From Pseudomonas sivasensis (GTDB lineage Bacteria > Pseudomonadota > Gammaproteobacteria > Pseudomonadales > Pseudomonadaceae), in NCBI RefSeq assembly GCF_013778505.1, contig NZ_JAAOWU010000011.1:124001-188000 (forward strand): a stretch of 64,000 nucleotides of DNA, written 5' to 3'. A model generated the notes under the pieces. That model had not been told where the DNA came from, made no database searches, and worked only from the letters and a program-made list of their open reading frames with translations. Both the position numbers and the translations under genes were made by a program. Positions 1 to 8,698 of the stretch are shown here, piece by piece. Position 1 is the stretch's first letter; every line of letters starts with the position of its first letter.

Positions 1-112
1 GCAGCTGGGCAGTTTGAAGGCCAGCGTGATGGTGGAGTGGCTGCTGGGTGTTTGCGCAGTAGCCGCTGTTTCGCTCCTCGGCACTTTGCCGCCGATGGTC
101 CTGGCGGACTGA
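1..112 (+). CDS. 3' end of a CopD-like copper homeostasis membrane protein (partial)
   Basis: An open frame enters from the left edge (first full codon at base 2) and stops at TGA 110-112. The visible residues are a hydrophobic helix followed by a short tail containing VSLLGTLPP, resembling the end of the last membrane segment and tail of CopD-family inner membrane proteins, which take part in copper uptake or resistance. Only about 36 residues are visible, so the assignment rests on this tail alone. A REP palindrome follows directly, as often happens after Pseudomonas genes. Confidence 0.5.
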   Translation, partial: QLGSLKASVMVEWLLGVCAVAAVSLLGTLPPMVLAD

Positions 113-118
113 ATATAG

Positions 119-231
119 AAGGGGCGGTGCGACGATTCGCATGGCTTCCGATGGCGGTGTATCAGCGACATCATCTGTGGCTGACCCACTGCTATAAGGG
201 GCAAGTCGAATCGTCGCACCGCCCCTCCCAC
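119..231. repeat. REP palindrome pair, long-arm form
   Basis: Inverted arms GGGGCGGTGCGACGATTCG (from 121) and its complement CGAATCGTCGCACCGCCCC (about 207-226) flank a central part with the usual GGCGGTG..GTGGCTGACCC core. Compared with most REP pairs in the window, the arms carry about 16 extra bases (see 57589-57706). It fills the gap between the CopD-like gene and the uronate operon. The remaining leader up to 369 is AT-richer and should hold the operon promoter, but I cannot identify a specific operator. Confidence 0.8.
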
Positions 232-369
232 ATTGACTGTTCCCGCCTTTACTTAGTCATCGTATAACTTCTGCTTGACACTCCAAGAAAACCCCGCAAA
301 TATCCGCCCTGATGTTGTACGACGACGTATAACAAATAATAAAAACAACAAATCAAAGGGAGCGTCACT

Positions 370-1632
370 GTGAGTCAATTCGCCCGTAATTCCTCGTCGT
401 GTATCGGCCTTATCGGTCTCGGCGGCCTGGCCTTCACCCTGCCCCTCATCACCCACGCCGAAGGTTTTGTCGACGACGCCAAAGCCACGCTCAACCTGCG
501 CAACGCCTACTTCAACCGCAACTTCACCAACCCGGCAAACGCCCAGGGCAAGGCCGAAGAGTGGACGCAGAGTTTCATTCTCGATGCCAAGTCGGGCTTC
601 ACCCAGGGCACGGTGGGTTTCGGCCTTGATGTGTTGGGCCTGTATTCCCAGAAACTGGATGGCGGCAAAGGCACTGGCGGTACCCAATTGCTGCCAATCC
701 ACGATGACGGCCGCCCCGCCGACAACTTCGGACGCCTGGGTGTGGCGCTGAAAACCCGACTGTCGAAGACCGAACTGAAGGTCGGCGAATGGATGCCGGT
801 GCTGCCGATCCTGCGTTCCGACGATGGTCGCTCCCTGCCCCAGACCTTTCGCGGCGGCCAGGTGACGTCCAACGAGATCGCCGGCCTGACCCTTTACGGC
901 GGCCAGTTCCGTGGCAACAGCCCGCGCAACGACGCGAGCATGGAAGACATGTTCATGAACGGCAAAGCGGCATTCACCTCCGACCGGTTCAACTTCGGCG
1001 GCGGCGAATACAGCTTCAATGACAAGCGCACCCAGGTCGGCCTGTGGTACGCCGAACTGAGCGACATTTACCAGCAGCGCTACGTCAACCTCACCCACAG
1101 CCAGCCGGTAGGCGACTGGACGTTGGGCGCCAACCTCGGTTTCTTCAGCGGCAAGGAAGACGGCAGCGCCCTGGCCGGCGACCTGGACAACAAGACCACC
1201 TTCGCCCTGCTCTCGGCCAAATACGGCGGCAACACCTTCTATGTGGGCCTGCAAAAACTCACCGGCGACAGCGTGTGGATGCGCGTCAACGGCACCAGCG
1301 GCGGCACCCTGGCCAACGACAGTTACAACGCCAGCTATGACAACGCCAAGGAAAAATCCTGGCAGGTGCGACATGACTTCAACTTCGTGGTGCTCGGCGT
1401 ACCGGGGCTGACCCTGATGAACCGCTACATCAGCGGCAGCAACGTGCACACCGGGGCGATCACTGATGGCAAGGAGTGGGGGCGTGAGTCGGAGCTGGCC
1501 TACACCGTGCAGAGCGGTGCGTTGAAGAACCTGAACGTTAAGTGGCGGAACTCGACCATGCGTCGGGATTTCAGCACCAACGAGTTCGACGAAAACCGGA
1601 TCTTTATCAGCTATCCAATCTCCCTGCTGTAG
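370..1632 (+). CDS. OprD-family outer membrane porin
   Basis: A 420-residue protein with an N-terminal signal peptide of about 31 residues ending at LITHA, then a mature part starting GFVDDAKATLNLRNAYFNRN, typical of OprD-family substrate-specific 16-18 strand porins. The C-terminus ENRIFISYPISLL suits an outer membrane barrel. The start is GTG at 370 with AAAGGGAG just upstream. It is the first gene of a co-directional run with uronate dehydrogenase, a lactonase and a TRAP transporter, so it probably lets uronic acids through the outer membrane; this is inferred from context. The family is certain; the substrate is not. Confidence 0.85.
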   Translation: MSQFARNSSSCIGLIGLGGLAFTLPLITHAEGFVDDAKATLNLRNAYFNRNFTNPANAQGKAEEWTQSFILDAKSGFTQGTVGFGLDVLGLYSQKLDGGKGTGGTQLLPIHDDGRPADNFGRLGVALKTRLSKTELKVGEWMPVLPILRSDDGRSLPQTFRGGQVTSNEIAGLTLYGGQFRGNSPRNDASMEDMFMNGKAAFTSDRFNFGGGEYSFNDKRTQVGLWYAELSDIYQQRYVNLTHSQPVGDWTLGANLGFFSGKEDGSALAGDLDNKTTFALLSAKYGGNTFYVGLQKLTGDSVWMRVNGTSGGTLANDSYNASYDNAKEKSWQVRHDFNFVVLGVPGLTLMNRYISGSNVHTGAITDGKEWGRESELAYTVQSGALKNLNVKWRNSTMRRDFSTNEFDENRIFISYPISLL

Positions 1633-1662
1633 AGCTCAGTCTCCCAGCCCAAGAAAATCCCC

Positions 1663-1751
1663 TGTGGGAGGGGGCTTGCTCCCGATGGCGGTGGGTCAGT
1701 AGCAGATGCATTCACTGGCACGCCCTCATTGAGGGCAAGCCCTCTCCCGCA
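1663..1751. repeat. REP palindrome pair
   Basis: TGTGGGAGGGGGCTTGCTCC in forward orientation followed by a degenerate reverse arm GGGCAAGCCCTCTCCCGC. It lies between the porin gene and udh and leaves about 100 bases of leader before udh. It may act as an mRNA processing or attenuation element that separates porin expression from enzyme expression. Confidence 0.75.
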
Positions 1752-1855
1752 TTTTGCTCCGCACTCTGTCCGCAAGAACGTTGACAACCTGGGGGCTCCC
1801 TAACAATACTTCGGCATAGTCATACGACAACCTACAACAAAAATTTGGAATCCCC

Positions 1856-2674
1856 ATGACCACGACCACCCCCGCTCCCTTCAACCGCCTGCTGCTCACC
1901 GGTGCCGCCGGTGGCCTCGGTAAAGTCCTGCGCGAGCGTCTGCGCCCTTACGCCCAAGTACTGCGCCTGTCCGACATCGCCGCCATGGCCCCGGCTGCCG
2001 ATGCCTCGGAGGAAGTCCAACCGTGCGACCTCGCCGACAAACAAGCCGTGCACCACTTGGTGGAAGGCGTCGACGCCATCCTGCACTTTGGCGGTGTCTC
2101 GGTGGAGCGTCCGTTTGAAGAAATCCTCGGTGCCAATATCAGCGGCACATTCCATATCTACGAAGCCGCCCGCCGCCATGGCGTGAAGCGCGTGATCTTC
2201 GCCAGCTCTAACCATGTGATCGGCTTCTACAAGCAGACCGAAACCATCGACGCCCATTCCCCACGCCGCCCCGACAGCTACTACGGCCTGTCCAAGTCCT
2301 ATGGCGAAGACATGGCCAGCTTCTACTTCGACCGCTACGGCATCGAGACCGTGAGCATCCGTATCGGCTCCTCGTTCCCGGAACCGCAGAACCGCCGGAT
2401 GATGCATACCTGGCTGAGTTTCGACGACCTCACTCAACTGCTCGAACGCGCGTTGTACACGCCGAACGTCGGCCACACCGTGGTCTACGGCATGTCGGAT
2501 AACCTCGACACCTGGTGGGACAACCGCCACGCCGCACACCTGGGTTTTGTGCCCAAGGACACGTCCGAAGTGTTCCGCGCCCAGGTCGAAGCCCAGCCGC
2601 CAGTGGCAGCCGATGACCCGGCCAAGGTCTATCAGGGTGGCGCATTCTGCGCAGCCGGACCGTTCGGTGACTGA
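1856..2674 (+). CDS. udh: Uronate dehydrogenase (NAD-dependent)
   Basis: A 272-residue extended short-chain dehydrogenase. It oxidises D-galacturonate or D-glucuronate at C1 to the aldarolactone with NAD in the cytoplasm. Visible features are the nucleotide-binding LLTGAAGGLGKVLRE near residues 12-27, the SSNHVIGFY stretch near 117-125 and the catalytic YxxxK as YYGLSK near residues 142-147. Length and N-terminus match the characterised Pseudomonas Udh proteins as I recall them. The next gene encodes a lactonase that would open its product, and a TRAP importer follows, supporting the assignment. Confidence 0.92.
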   Translation: MTTTTPAPFNRLLLTGAAGGLGKVLRERLRPYAQVLRLSDIAAMAPAADASEEVQPCDLADKQAVHHLVEGVDAILHFGGVSVERPFEEILGANISGTFHIYEAARRHGVKRVIFASSNHVIGFYKQTETIDAHSPRRPDSYYGLSKSYGEDMASFYFDRYGIETVSIRIGSSFPEPQNRRMMHTWLSFDDLTQLLERALYTPNVGHTVVYGMSDNLDTWWDNRHAAHLGFVPKDTSEVFRAQVEAQPPVAADDPAKVYQGGAFCAAGPFGD

Positions 2675-2704
2675 GTTCACATCAACCCAAGGGAATGAGT
2701 TGCC

Positions 2705-3580
2705 ATGACTGCTGAATTGATCGTCGACGCCCGCAATGCCGTGGGCGAATGCCCGGTATGGGTGCCTGAGGAAAACGCGCTGTTCTGGGTGGACATTCCC
2801 AACAGCGGCCTGCAGCGCTGGAGCGCCGGCAACGGCCATGTCGCCGCCTGGAAAGCCCCGCAGATGCTTGCCTGCATCGCCCGCACCAATGCGGGCAATT
2901 GGGTCGCAGGCATGGAAACCGGCTTTTTCCAACTCACCGCACACAACGACGGCAGCCTCGACACCACCCCTCTGGCCAGTGTCAAACACCCGCGCCCGGA
3001 CATGCGCCTGAACGATGGCCGCTGTGATCGCCAGGGCCGCTTCTGGGCCGGCAGCATGGTGCTCAACATGGGCGCCAATGCGGCGCAAGGCATCCTCTAC
3101 CGTTATGCGTCCGGTTCAGCGCCCCACGCCCAACTTGACGGGTTCATCACCCTGAATGGCCTGGCCTTCAGCCCCGATGGCCGCACGATGTACGCCTCCG
3201 ATTCCCACCCGCTGGTGCAGCAGATCTGGGCCTTCGACTACGACATCGAGACCGGCACGCCGTCCAATCGCCGCGTGTTTGTCGACATGAACCATTTCCT
3301 GGGTCGACCCGACGGCGCCGCGGTCGACGCCGAAGGCTGCTACTGGATCTGCGCCAACGACGCCGGTTTGGTCCACCGCTTCACCCCCGACGGTCGCCTG
3401 GATCGCTCCCTGAGCGTGCCGGTGAAAAAACCCACCATGTGCGCCTTCGGCGGCAGTCGGCTGGACACCCTCTTCGTCACCTCGATCCGTGATGACCAGA
3501 GCGACCAGTCCATCGCCGGCGGCGTGTTTGCGCTCAACCCCGGCGTCACCGGATTGCCGGAGCCCACCTTCACCCTCTAG
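2705..3580 (+). CDS. SMP-30/gluconolactonase-family lactonase (probable aldarolactonase)
   Basis: A 291-residue six-bladed propeller lactonase. The metal-binding family signatures are visible: Glu in VGECPVW near residue 15, the RLNDGRCDRQGRFWAG block near residues 100-115, and NGLAFSPDGRTMYASDS with its Asn/Asp ligands near residues 148-165. It lies 30 bases after udh behind GGGAATGAG. Udh yields galactaro- or glucaro-lactone, so the likely job is hydrolysis of that lactone to galactarate/glucarate. Family assignment is firm; substrate comes from context. Confidence 0.85.
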   Translation: MTAELIVDARNAVGECPVWVPEENALFWVDIPNSGLQRWSAGNGHVAAWKAPQMLACIARTNAGNWVAGMETGFFQLTAHNDGSLDTTPLASVKHPRPDMRLNDGRCDRQGRFWAGSMVLNMGANAAQGILYRYASGSAPHAQLDGFITLNGLAFSPDGRTMYASDSHPLVQQIWAFDYDIETGTPSNRRVFVDMNHFLGRPDGAAVDAEGCYWICANDAGLVHRFTPDGRLDRSLSVPVKKPTMCAFGGSRLDTLFVTSIRDDQSDQSIAGGVFALNPGVTGLPEPTFTL

Positions 3581-3636
3581 CTGCATCGCTGTGCCTTGAA
3601 TACAACAATAAAATAACAAGACAGGAGTGACCCCCA

Positions 3637-4599
3637 ATGGACTTCAAACGCACCTTGCTCGCCGCCGCAGTGTTCACCCTCAGCAGCGCCGCTCACGCGC
3701 TGGAAATCAAATTCGCCGACATCCACCCCGCTGGCTACCCCACCGTGGTCGCCGAAGAAAACATGGGCAAGGCGCTGACCAAGGAAAGCAACGGCGAACT
3801 CACGTTCAAGTACTTCCCGGGCGGCGTGCTGGGTTCCGAGAAAGAAGTGGTCGAACAGGCCCAAGTGGGCGCCGTGCAGATGACCCGCGTCAGCCTCGGC
3901 ATCGTCGGGCCGGTGGTGCCGGACGTGAACGTCTTCAACCTGCCGTTCGTGTTCCGCGACCAGGCGCATATGCGCAAGGTCATCGACGGCGAGATCGGCG
4001 ATGAAATCCTCGCCAAGATCACCGACTCGGAGTTCGGCCTCGTGGCCCTGGCCTGGATGGACGGCGGCACGCGCAACCTTTACACCAAGAAACCGGTGCG
4101 CAAGATCGAAGACCTCAAGGGCATGAAGATCCGCGTACAGGGCAATCCGCTGTTCATCGACGCCTTCAACGCCATGGGCGCAAACGGCATCGCCATGGAC
4201 ACCGGCGAGATCTTCAGTGCCTTGCAGACCGGTGTCATCGACGGCGCGGAGAACAACCCGCCCACCATGCTGGAACACAACCACTTCCAGAACGCCAAGT
4301 ACTACACCCTCACCGAACACCTGATCCTGCCTGAGCCCATCGTGATGTCGAAAATCACCTGGAACAAACTCACTCCCGCCCAGCAGGACATGGTGAAAAA
4401 AGCCGCTAAGGTCGCCCAGGCCGATGAGCGCGTGCTGTGGGACGCCAAGTCCGCCAGCAGTGAGGAAAAACTCAAGAAGGCCGGGGTCGAGTTCATCACC
4501 GTCGACAAAAAACCCTTCTACGACGCCACCGCCGCGGTGCGAGCCAAGTACGGCGCGCCTTACGCCGACATCATCAAGCGTATCGACGCCGTTCAGTAA
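3637..4599 (+). CDS. dctP: TRAP transporter substrate-binding protein, DctP family
   Basis: A 320-residue periplasmic binding protein with a Sec signal peptide (cleavage after SSAAHA, about residue 21). The DctP fold is recognisable from the KFADIHPAGYPTVVAEENM start, the GGVLGSEKEVVEQ segment and the RVQGNPLFIDAFNAMGAN motif with the conserved Arg that binds the substrate carboxylate. The start at 3637 follows AGGAGTGACCCCC. It precedes the small and large membrane subunits. Given udh and the lactonase upstream, uronate is the expected ligand. Confidence 0.9.
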   Translation: MDFKRTLLAAAVFTLSSAAHALEIKFADIHPAGYPTVVAEENMGKALTKESNGELTFKYFPGGVLGSEKEVVEQAQVGAVQMTRVSLGIVGPVVPDVNVFNLPFVFRDQAHMRKVIDGEIGDEILAKITDSEFGLVALAWMDGGTRNLYTKKPVRKIEDLKGMKIRVQGNPLFIDAFNAMGANGIAMDTGEIFSALQTGVIDGAENNPPTMLEHNHFQNAKYYTLTEHLILPEPIVMSKITWNKLTPAQQDMVKKAAKVAQADERVLWDAKSASSEEKLKKAGVEFITVDKKPFYDATAAVRAKYGAPYADIIKRIDAVQ

Positions 4600-4662
4600 C
4601 GCCCCATTCCCTGACAAGGCCTGGCGCGGTCGGCATCGACGCGCCCGGTGACGGTGAACGCC

Positions 4663-5190
4663 ATGAAGAATCTACTGCTGCGCATCAACGACCGTATCTA
4701 CATGACCTGCATCTGGGTCGCCGGCCTCTCGGTCCTCGGGGTCGCACTGATCATTCCCTGGGGCATCTTCGCCCGCTACATCCTCGGTACCGGTTCCAGC
4801 TGGCCGGAGCCCACCGCTATCCTGCTGATGCTGGTGTTCACCTTTATCGGCGCAGCCGCCAGTTATCGTGCCGGGGCGCACATGTCGGTGGCCATGGTCA
4901 CGGACCGCCTGCCACCTGCCCAACGCCGAATCGTCGGCATTTTCTCGCAACTGCTGATGGCGACAATCTGCCTGTTCATGGCGATCTGGGGCACCAAGTT
5001 GTGCCTGTCCACCTGGAACCAGTTCATGAGCGCCATCCCCACCCTGCGCGTGGGTATCACCTATATGCCGATCCCCATCGGGGGCGTGCTGACGCTGATT
5101 TTCGTGCTGGAAAAACTGCTGCTGGGTGACCAGAGCAACCGGCGCGTGGTGCGCTTCGACCTGGTAGAAGAAAACGAAGGGGCTGCCTGA
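4663..5190 (+). CDS. dctQ: TRAP transporter small membrane subunit, DctQ family
   Basis: About 175 residues with four predicted membrane helices, the DctQ layout. I chose ATG 4663, giving MKNLLLRINDRIY, because GGTGA lies seven bases before it; GTG codons at 4648 and 4654 are in frame but less plausible. It sits between the binding protein and the large subunit, two bases before the latter. Sodium-driven uptake would use all three proteins. Confidence 0.88.
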   Translation: MKNLLLRINDRIYMTCIWVAGLSVLGVALIIPWGIFARYILGTGSSWPEPTAILLMLVFTFIGAAASYRAGAHMSVAMVTDRLPPAQRRIVGIFSQLLMATICLFMAIWGTKLCLSTWNQFMSAIPTLRVGITYMPIPIGGVLTLIFVLEKLLLGDQSNRRVVRFDLVEENEGAA

Positions 5191-5191
5191 T

Positions 5192-6472
5192 ATGGACGCA
5201 TTGATTCTGCTGGGCAGCTTTATCGCCCTGATCCTGATCGGCATGCCGGTGGCCTATGCCCTGGGGCTGTCGGCGCTGATCGGCGCGTGGTGGATCGATA
5301 TCCCGTTCCAGGCCCTGATGATTCAGGTGGCCGGCGGGGTGAACAAGTTTTCGCTGATGGCGATACCGTTCTTTGTGCTGGCTGGGGCGATCATGGCCGA
5401 GGGCGGCATGTCGCGGCGGCTGGTGGCGTTTGCCGGGGTGCTGGTGGGCTTTGTGCGCGGCGGCCTGTCCCTGGTGAACATCATGGCCTCGACGTTTTTC
5501 GGCGCGATCTCCGGCTCGTCGGTGGCGGACACCGCTTCGGTGGGCTCGGTGCTGATTCCAGAAATGGAGCGCCGTGGCTATCCACGGGAATTTGCCACGG
5601 CGGTGACCGTCAGCGGCTCGGTGCAGGCCTTGCTCACGCCACCCAGCCACAACTCGGTGCTCTACTCCCTGGCGGCTGGCGGCACAGTGTCCATCGCTTC
5701 GCTGTTCATGGCCGGCGTGGTGCCGGGCCTGCTGATGAGCGCGTGCCTGATGGTGCTGTGCCTGATCTTCGCGAAGAAACGCAACTACCCCAAAGGCGAA
5801 GTCATCCCCCTGAAGCAGGCGCTGAAGATTGCCGCCGATGCGCTCTGGGGCCTGATGGCCATGGTGATCATCCTCGGCGGCATCCTCTCGGGCATCTTCA
5901 CTGCCACCGAGTCTGCCGCGGTTGCGGTGCTGTGGGCGTTCTTCGTGACCATGTTCATCTACCGCGACTACAAGTGGCGCGAGCTGCCCAAGCTGATGCA
6001 CCGCACGGTGCGCACGATTTCCATCGTGATGATCCTGATCGCCTTCGCCGCCAGCTTCGGCTACATCATGACCCTGATGCAGATCCCGGCGAAGATCACC
6101 ACGCTGTTCCTGACGCTGTCGGACAACCGCTACGTTATCCTGATGTGCATCAACGCCATGCTGCTGTTGCTCGGCACGGTGATGGACATGGCGCCGCTGA
6201 TCCTGATCCTCACGCCGATCCTGTTGCCGGTGGTGTTGGGTATCGGCGTCGACCCGGTGCATTTCGGCATGATCATGCTGGTGAACCTCGGCATTGGTCT
6301 GATCACCCCGCCGGTGGGCGCGGTGCTGTTTGTCGGCGCAGCGGTGGGCAAAACCACCATCGAGAAAACCGTAAAGGCGCTGGTGCCGTTTTATGCCGTG
6401 CTGTTCCTGGTGCTGATAGCAGTGACGTACGTTCCAGCATTGTCGCTGTGGCTGCCGAGCGTGGTGCTGTAA
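5192..6472 (+). CDS. dctM: TRAP transporter large membrane subunit, DctM family
   Basis: A 426-residue polytopic protein with the glycine-rich DctM motifs, for example FGAISGSSVADTASVGSVL near residues 104-122 and the C-terminal NLGIGLITPPVGAVLFVGA segment. It catalyses sodium-coupled solute entry with DctP and DctQ. Its stop TAA (6470-6472) shares its last base with the ATG of the next gene (TAATG), so the epimerase-like gene is probably translationally coupled. Confidence 0.9.
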   Translation: MDALILLGSFIALILIGMPVAYALGLSALIGAWWIDIPFQALMIQVAGGVNKFSLMAIPFFVLAGAIMAEGGMSRRLVAFAGVLVGFVRGGLSLVNIMASTFFGAISGSSVADTASVGSVLIPEMERRGYPREFATAVTVSGSVQALLTPPSHNSVLYSLAAGGTVSIASLFMAGVVPGLLMSACLMVLCLIFAKKRNYPKGEVIPLKQALKIAADALWGLMAMVIILGGILSGIFTATESAAVAVLWAFFVTMFIYRDYKWRELPKLMHRTVRTISIVMILIAFAASFGYIMTLMQIPAKITTLFLTLSDNRYVILMCINAMLLLLGTVMDMAPLILILTPILLPVVLGIGVDPVHFGMIMLVNLGIGLITPPVGAVLFVGAAVGKTTIEKTVKALVPFYAVLFLVLIAVTYVPALSLWLPSVVL

Positions 6473-7362
6473 TGCTGATTGAACTTGAAGACAACCTGAC
6501 CCACCTCACCTTGAATCCGGCCGTGGGCGGCAGCATCGTCAACTGGACGGTGCGCGCCACCGGGCAGCCGTTGCTGCGCCATAACGATGAGCAGGCGATC
6601 CATACCGGTTTGCCGGGCAAGCTGGGGTGCTATCCGTTGGTGCCCTGGTCCAACCGCATTGCCCACGGCGGTTTCGATAACCCCGACGGTTGGCTGGTGC
6701 TCACGCCTAACAGCCTGACCGATCCGCTGCCGATTCACGGTTCGGCCTGGCAACAAGCGTGGCAGGTGGTCAGCCAGTCGGCAGATGAAGTGGTGCTGGA
6801 GGTGGTCTGCCAGACGCCGTTTGCCTATCGCGCCGAGCAGCGGATTCACTTGAGCGATGGGGCCTTGCGTATCGAACTGCGCGTGACCCATCTGGCCGAA
6901 ACAGCGGCGTGGCATGGCGTGGGCTTGCATCCGTACTTTCCGCGTCGGCCGGGTACTCGGTTGCAGGCCAAGGCCGCGCAGGTGTGGATGAGTGACGCGT
7001 CCAAGCTGCCGACCGGCTTGGCACCGGTGCCGGACGAGTGGGATTTCCAGGAAATGAATGCCCTGCCCCAAGGCTTGGTGGACAACGGTTTTTGCCAGTG
7101 GGACGGGTATTGCCGGATCGAACAGCCGGACCTGGGCTATGCGCTGGAATGCCAGGCCAGCGGGGCCGATTACTTCCTGCTGTACTGCCCGCCGGGGCTG
7201 GGGTTCTTTTGCATCGAGCCGGTGAGTCATCCGGTGAATGCTCATCACCTGGCGGGACGGCCGGGCCTGAAACTGCTGGAACACAATCAGTCGGTCCAAC
7301 TCAATTTCAACCTGAAATACATTCAAAATGTGGGAGGGGGATTGCCTCCGATGGCGGCCTGA
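6472..7362 (+). CDS. Aldose 1-epimerase-like mutarotase
   Basis: A 296-residue galactose-mutarotase-like protein starting MLIELEDNLTHLTLNP. Family features are NKLGCYPLVPWSNRI-like residues (GKLGCYPLVPWSNRIAHGGF) near 45-65, the substrate His in HGVGLHPYFPR near 145-155, and a late acid in the CIEPVSHP segment. The gene starts inside the dctM stop codon. A mutarotase at the end of a uronate operon would speed interconversion of alpha and beta uronate anomers before Udh. The last 11 codons (NVGGGLPPMAA) and the stop are read from a REP element, so the natural C-terminus has been replaced or extended. Older homologues may end near the LKYIQ residues. Confidence 0.82.
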   Translation: MLIELEDNLTHLTLNPAVGGSIVNWTVRATGQPLLRHNDEQAIHTGLPGKLGCYPLVPWSNRIAHGGFDNPDGWLVLTPNSLTDPLPIHGSAWQQAWQVVSQSADEVVLEVVCQTPFAYRAEQRIHLSDGALRIELRVTHLAETAAWHGVGLHPYFPRRPGTRLQAKAAQVWMSDASKLPTGLAPVPDEWDFQEMNALPQGLVDNGFCQWDGYCRIEQPDLGYALECQASGADYFLLYCPPGLGFFCIEPVSHPVNAHHLAGRPGLKLLEHNQSVQLNFNLKYIQNVGGGLPPMAA

Positions 7363-7524
7363 CAGCCGAACAGGATGCTGGAACAGACCGAGTACATATC
7401 CATTATTCAGCCAACGGCCGCTATGGGTTCCGCCCTTACGGCGACTCGCTTCGCATCGTGATTACCGTTGACTGCTATAAAGTTGTGTAAATACCTATAG
7501 CTATCAGGGGCAAGCCCCTCCCAC
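7329..7524. repeat. REP palindrome pair split by about 130 bases
   Basis: The forward arm TGTGGGAGGGGGATTGCCTCC at 7329 lies inside the 3' end of the mutarotase gene, and the matching reverse arm GGGGCAAGCCCCTCCCAC lies at about 7506-7523. Between them is sequence not found in the other pairs, including GGGTTCCGCCCTTACGGCGA, which resembles a separate dispersed Pseudomonas repeat. The pair closes the uronate operon and separates it from the convergent efflux genes. The stretch 7363-7552 holds nothing else I recognise. Confidence 0.65.
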
Positions 7525-7552
7525 AGTTTTGATTTAGGTTTTGTCACTGATG

Positions 7553-8698
7553 TCAGGGTGGAGAGTTTTTCAGACGCCCAGCCGTATCGATACTCACGAC
7601 AACCGACAACCCCGGCCGCAACCGTTCGCTCTCAGCCTGATCCGGGTCCACCGTAATCCTTACCGGCACGCGCTGGGCAATCTTCACAAAGTTGCCCGTC
7701 GCGTTGTCCGCCTGCAACAGGCTGAACTCCGAGCCGGTGGCCGGCGAAATATGCTGCACCGTGCCATGAAACTTGCGGTGGTTCAGCGCATCCACGGTAA
7801 AGGTCACCGGCTGGCCGACCTGCACATTGTCCATTTGGGTTTCTTTCATATTGGCAATCACCCACAGCTGCTTCGGCACCAGTGCCATCAGCTGCGCGCC
7901 AGAGTTGACGTAGGCACCGAGGCGCACGCCAATCTGCCCCAACTGACCGTCGCGGGGTGCGGTGATGCGGGTGTTGGACAGATCGATCCGCGCCAATTCC
8001 ACCGCCGCATCGGCACTCGCCACCGCCGCTTCCAGGGAGCCGCGATTGACGATCACCGTCTGCAAATCCTGCCGCGCGATTTCCAGGCTGGCCTGGGCTT
8101 GGGCGACGGCGGCGACCGTCTGCGCATTGGCAGCACGGGTCACGTCCAGCTCGCGCTTGGACACCGAACCGTCGCTGATCAGCTCCTCGTTACGACGCAA
8201 ATCCGCAGTGCTTTTACGCGCCTGTGCCTGGCTGTCTACCAGCGCAGCCTGGCGTAACTTGATGGTCGCTTCGGCGCTGTTGCGCTGCTGCACCACATTG
8301 GCCAGCGAGGCCTTCTGCACCGCCAGTTGCGCCAAGGCTTGGTCCAGGCGCTGCTTGTAGATGCGGTCATCAAGGCGCACCAACAAGTCACCGGCCTTGA
8401 CGTATTGGAAGTCCTGCACTGGCACCTCGAACACATAGCCGCTGAGCTGCGGGCCAATAATCGTCACTTGGCCACGTACCAGGGCGTTTTCAGTGGTTTC
8501 CACCGCGCTGCTGAACGGCGGCAGTTGCCAGGCATACAGCACGATCAATACCCCGACGATGGCAATCGCGGCGAAGCCCATGGACGAAAGGATGCGCACG
8601 CGCAATGAGCGCGGCTCGGTGACCGTGGCGCCGGGCGGCATGGTGCCTTCCGGGGTGGATGCAATGGCGGTGGTGGTGGTTGTCGAAGGTTCGGTCAT
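7553..8698 (-). CDS. HlyD/EmrA-family membrane fusion protein of an efflux pump
   Basis: A 381-residue periplasmic adaptor: one N-terminal membrane helix (about residues 33-53, GFAAIAIVGVLIVLYAW), lipoyl/barrel half (GYVFEVPVQDFQYVKAGDLLVRLDD), a long coiled-coil hairpin rich in Ala/Gln, and the second half with the RITAPRDGQLGQIGVRLG motif. I start at ATG 8698, whose codon overlaps the stop of the upstream MFS gene (ATGA); a longer frame to 8758 runs into that gene. With the DHA2 transporter it should form a drug or organic acid efflux system using an outer membrane partner that is not in this window. Confidence 0.88.
   Translation of the reverse strand: MTEPSTTTTTAIASTPEGTMPPGATVTEPRSLRVRILSSMGFAAIAIVGVLIVLYAWQLPPFSSAVETTENALVRGQVTIIGPQLSGYVFEVPVQDFQYVKAGDLLVRLDDRIYKQRLDQALAQLAVQKASLANVVQQRNSAEATIKLRQAALVDSQAQARKSTADLRRNEELISDGSVSKRELDVTRAANAQTVAAVAQAQASLEIARQDLQTVIVNRGSLEAAVASADAAVELARIDLSNTRITAPRDGQLGQIGVRLGAYVNSGAQLMALVPKQLWVIANMKETQMDNVQVGQPVTFTVDALNHRKFHGTVQHISPATGSEFSLLQADNATGNFVKIAQRVPVRITVDPDQAESERLRPGLSVVVSIDTAGRLKNSPP

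Noticed and set aside
253..1449. 398-codon minus-strand frame opposite the OprD gene
   Set aside because: Composition (Val/Ala/Gly/His-rich) is that of an antisense shadow in GC-rich coding DNA; no domain is recognisable and the plus-strand porin is clear.
5287..6471. N-terminal 395 codons of a 691-codon plus-strand frame fused to the mutarotase
   Set aside because: This part is out of frame with dctM and has no domain. The real gene begins at ATG 6472, overlapping the dctM stop.
7363..7500. Possible insertion sequence remnant splitting the REP pair
   Set aside because: No transposase fragment or terminal inverted repeat was visible; only a short motif resembling another dispersed repeat.
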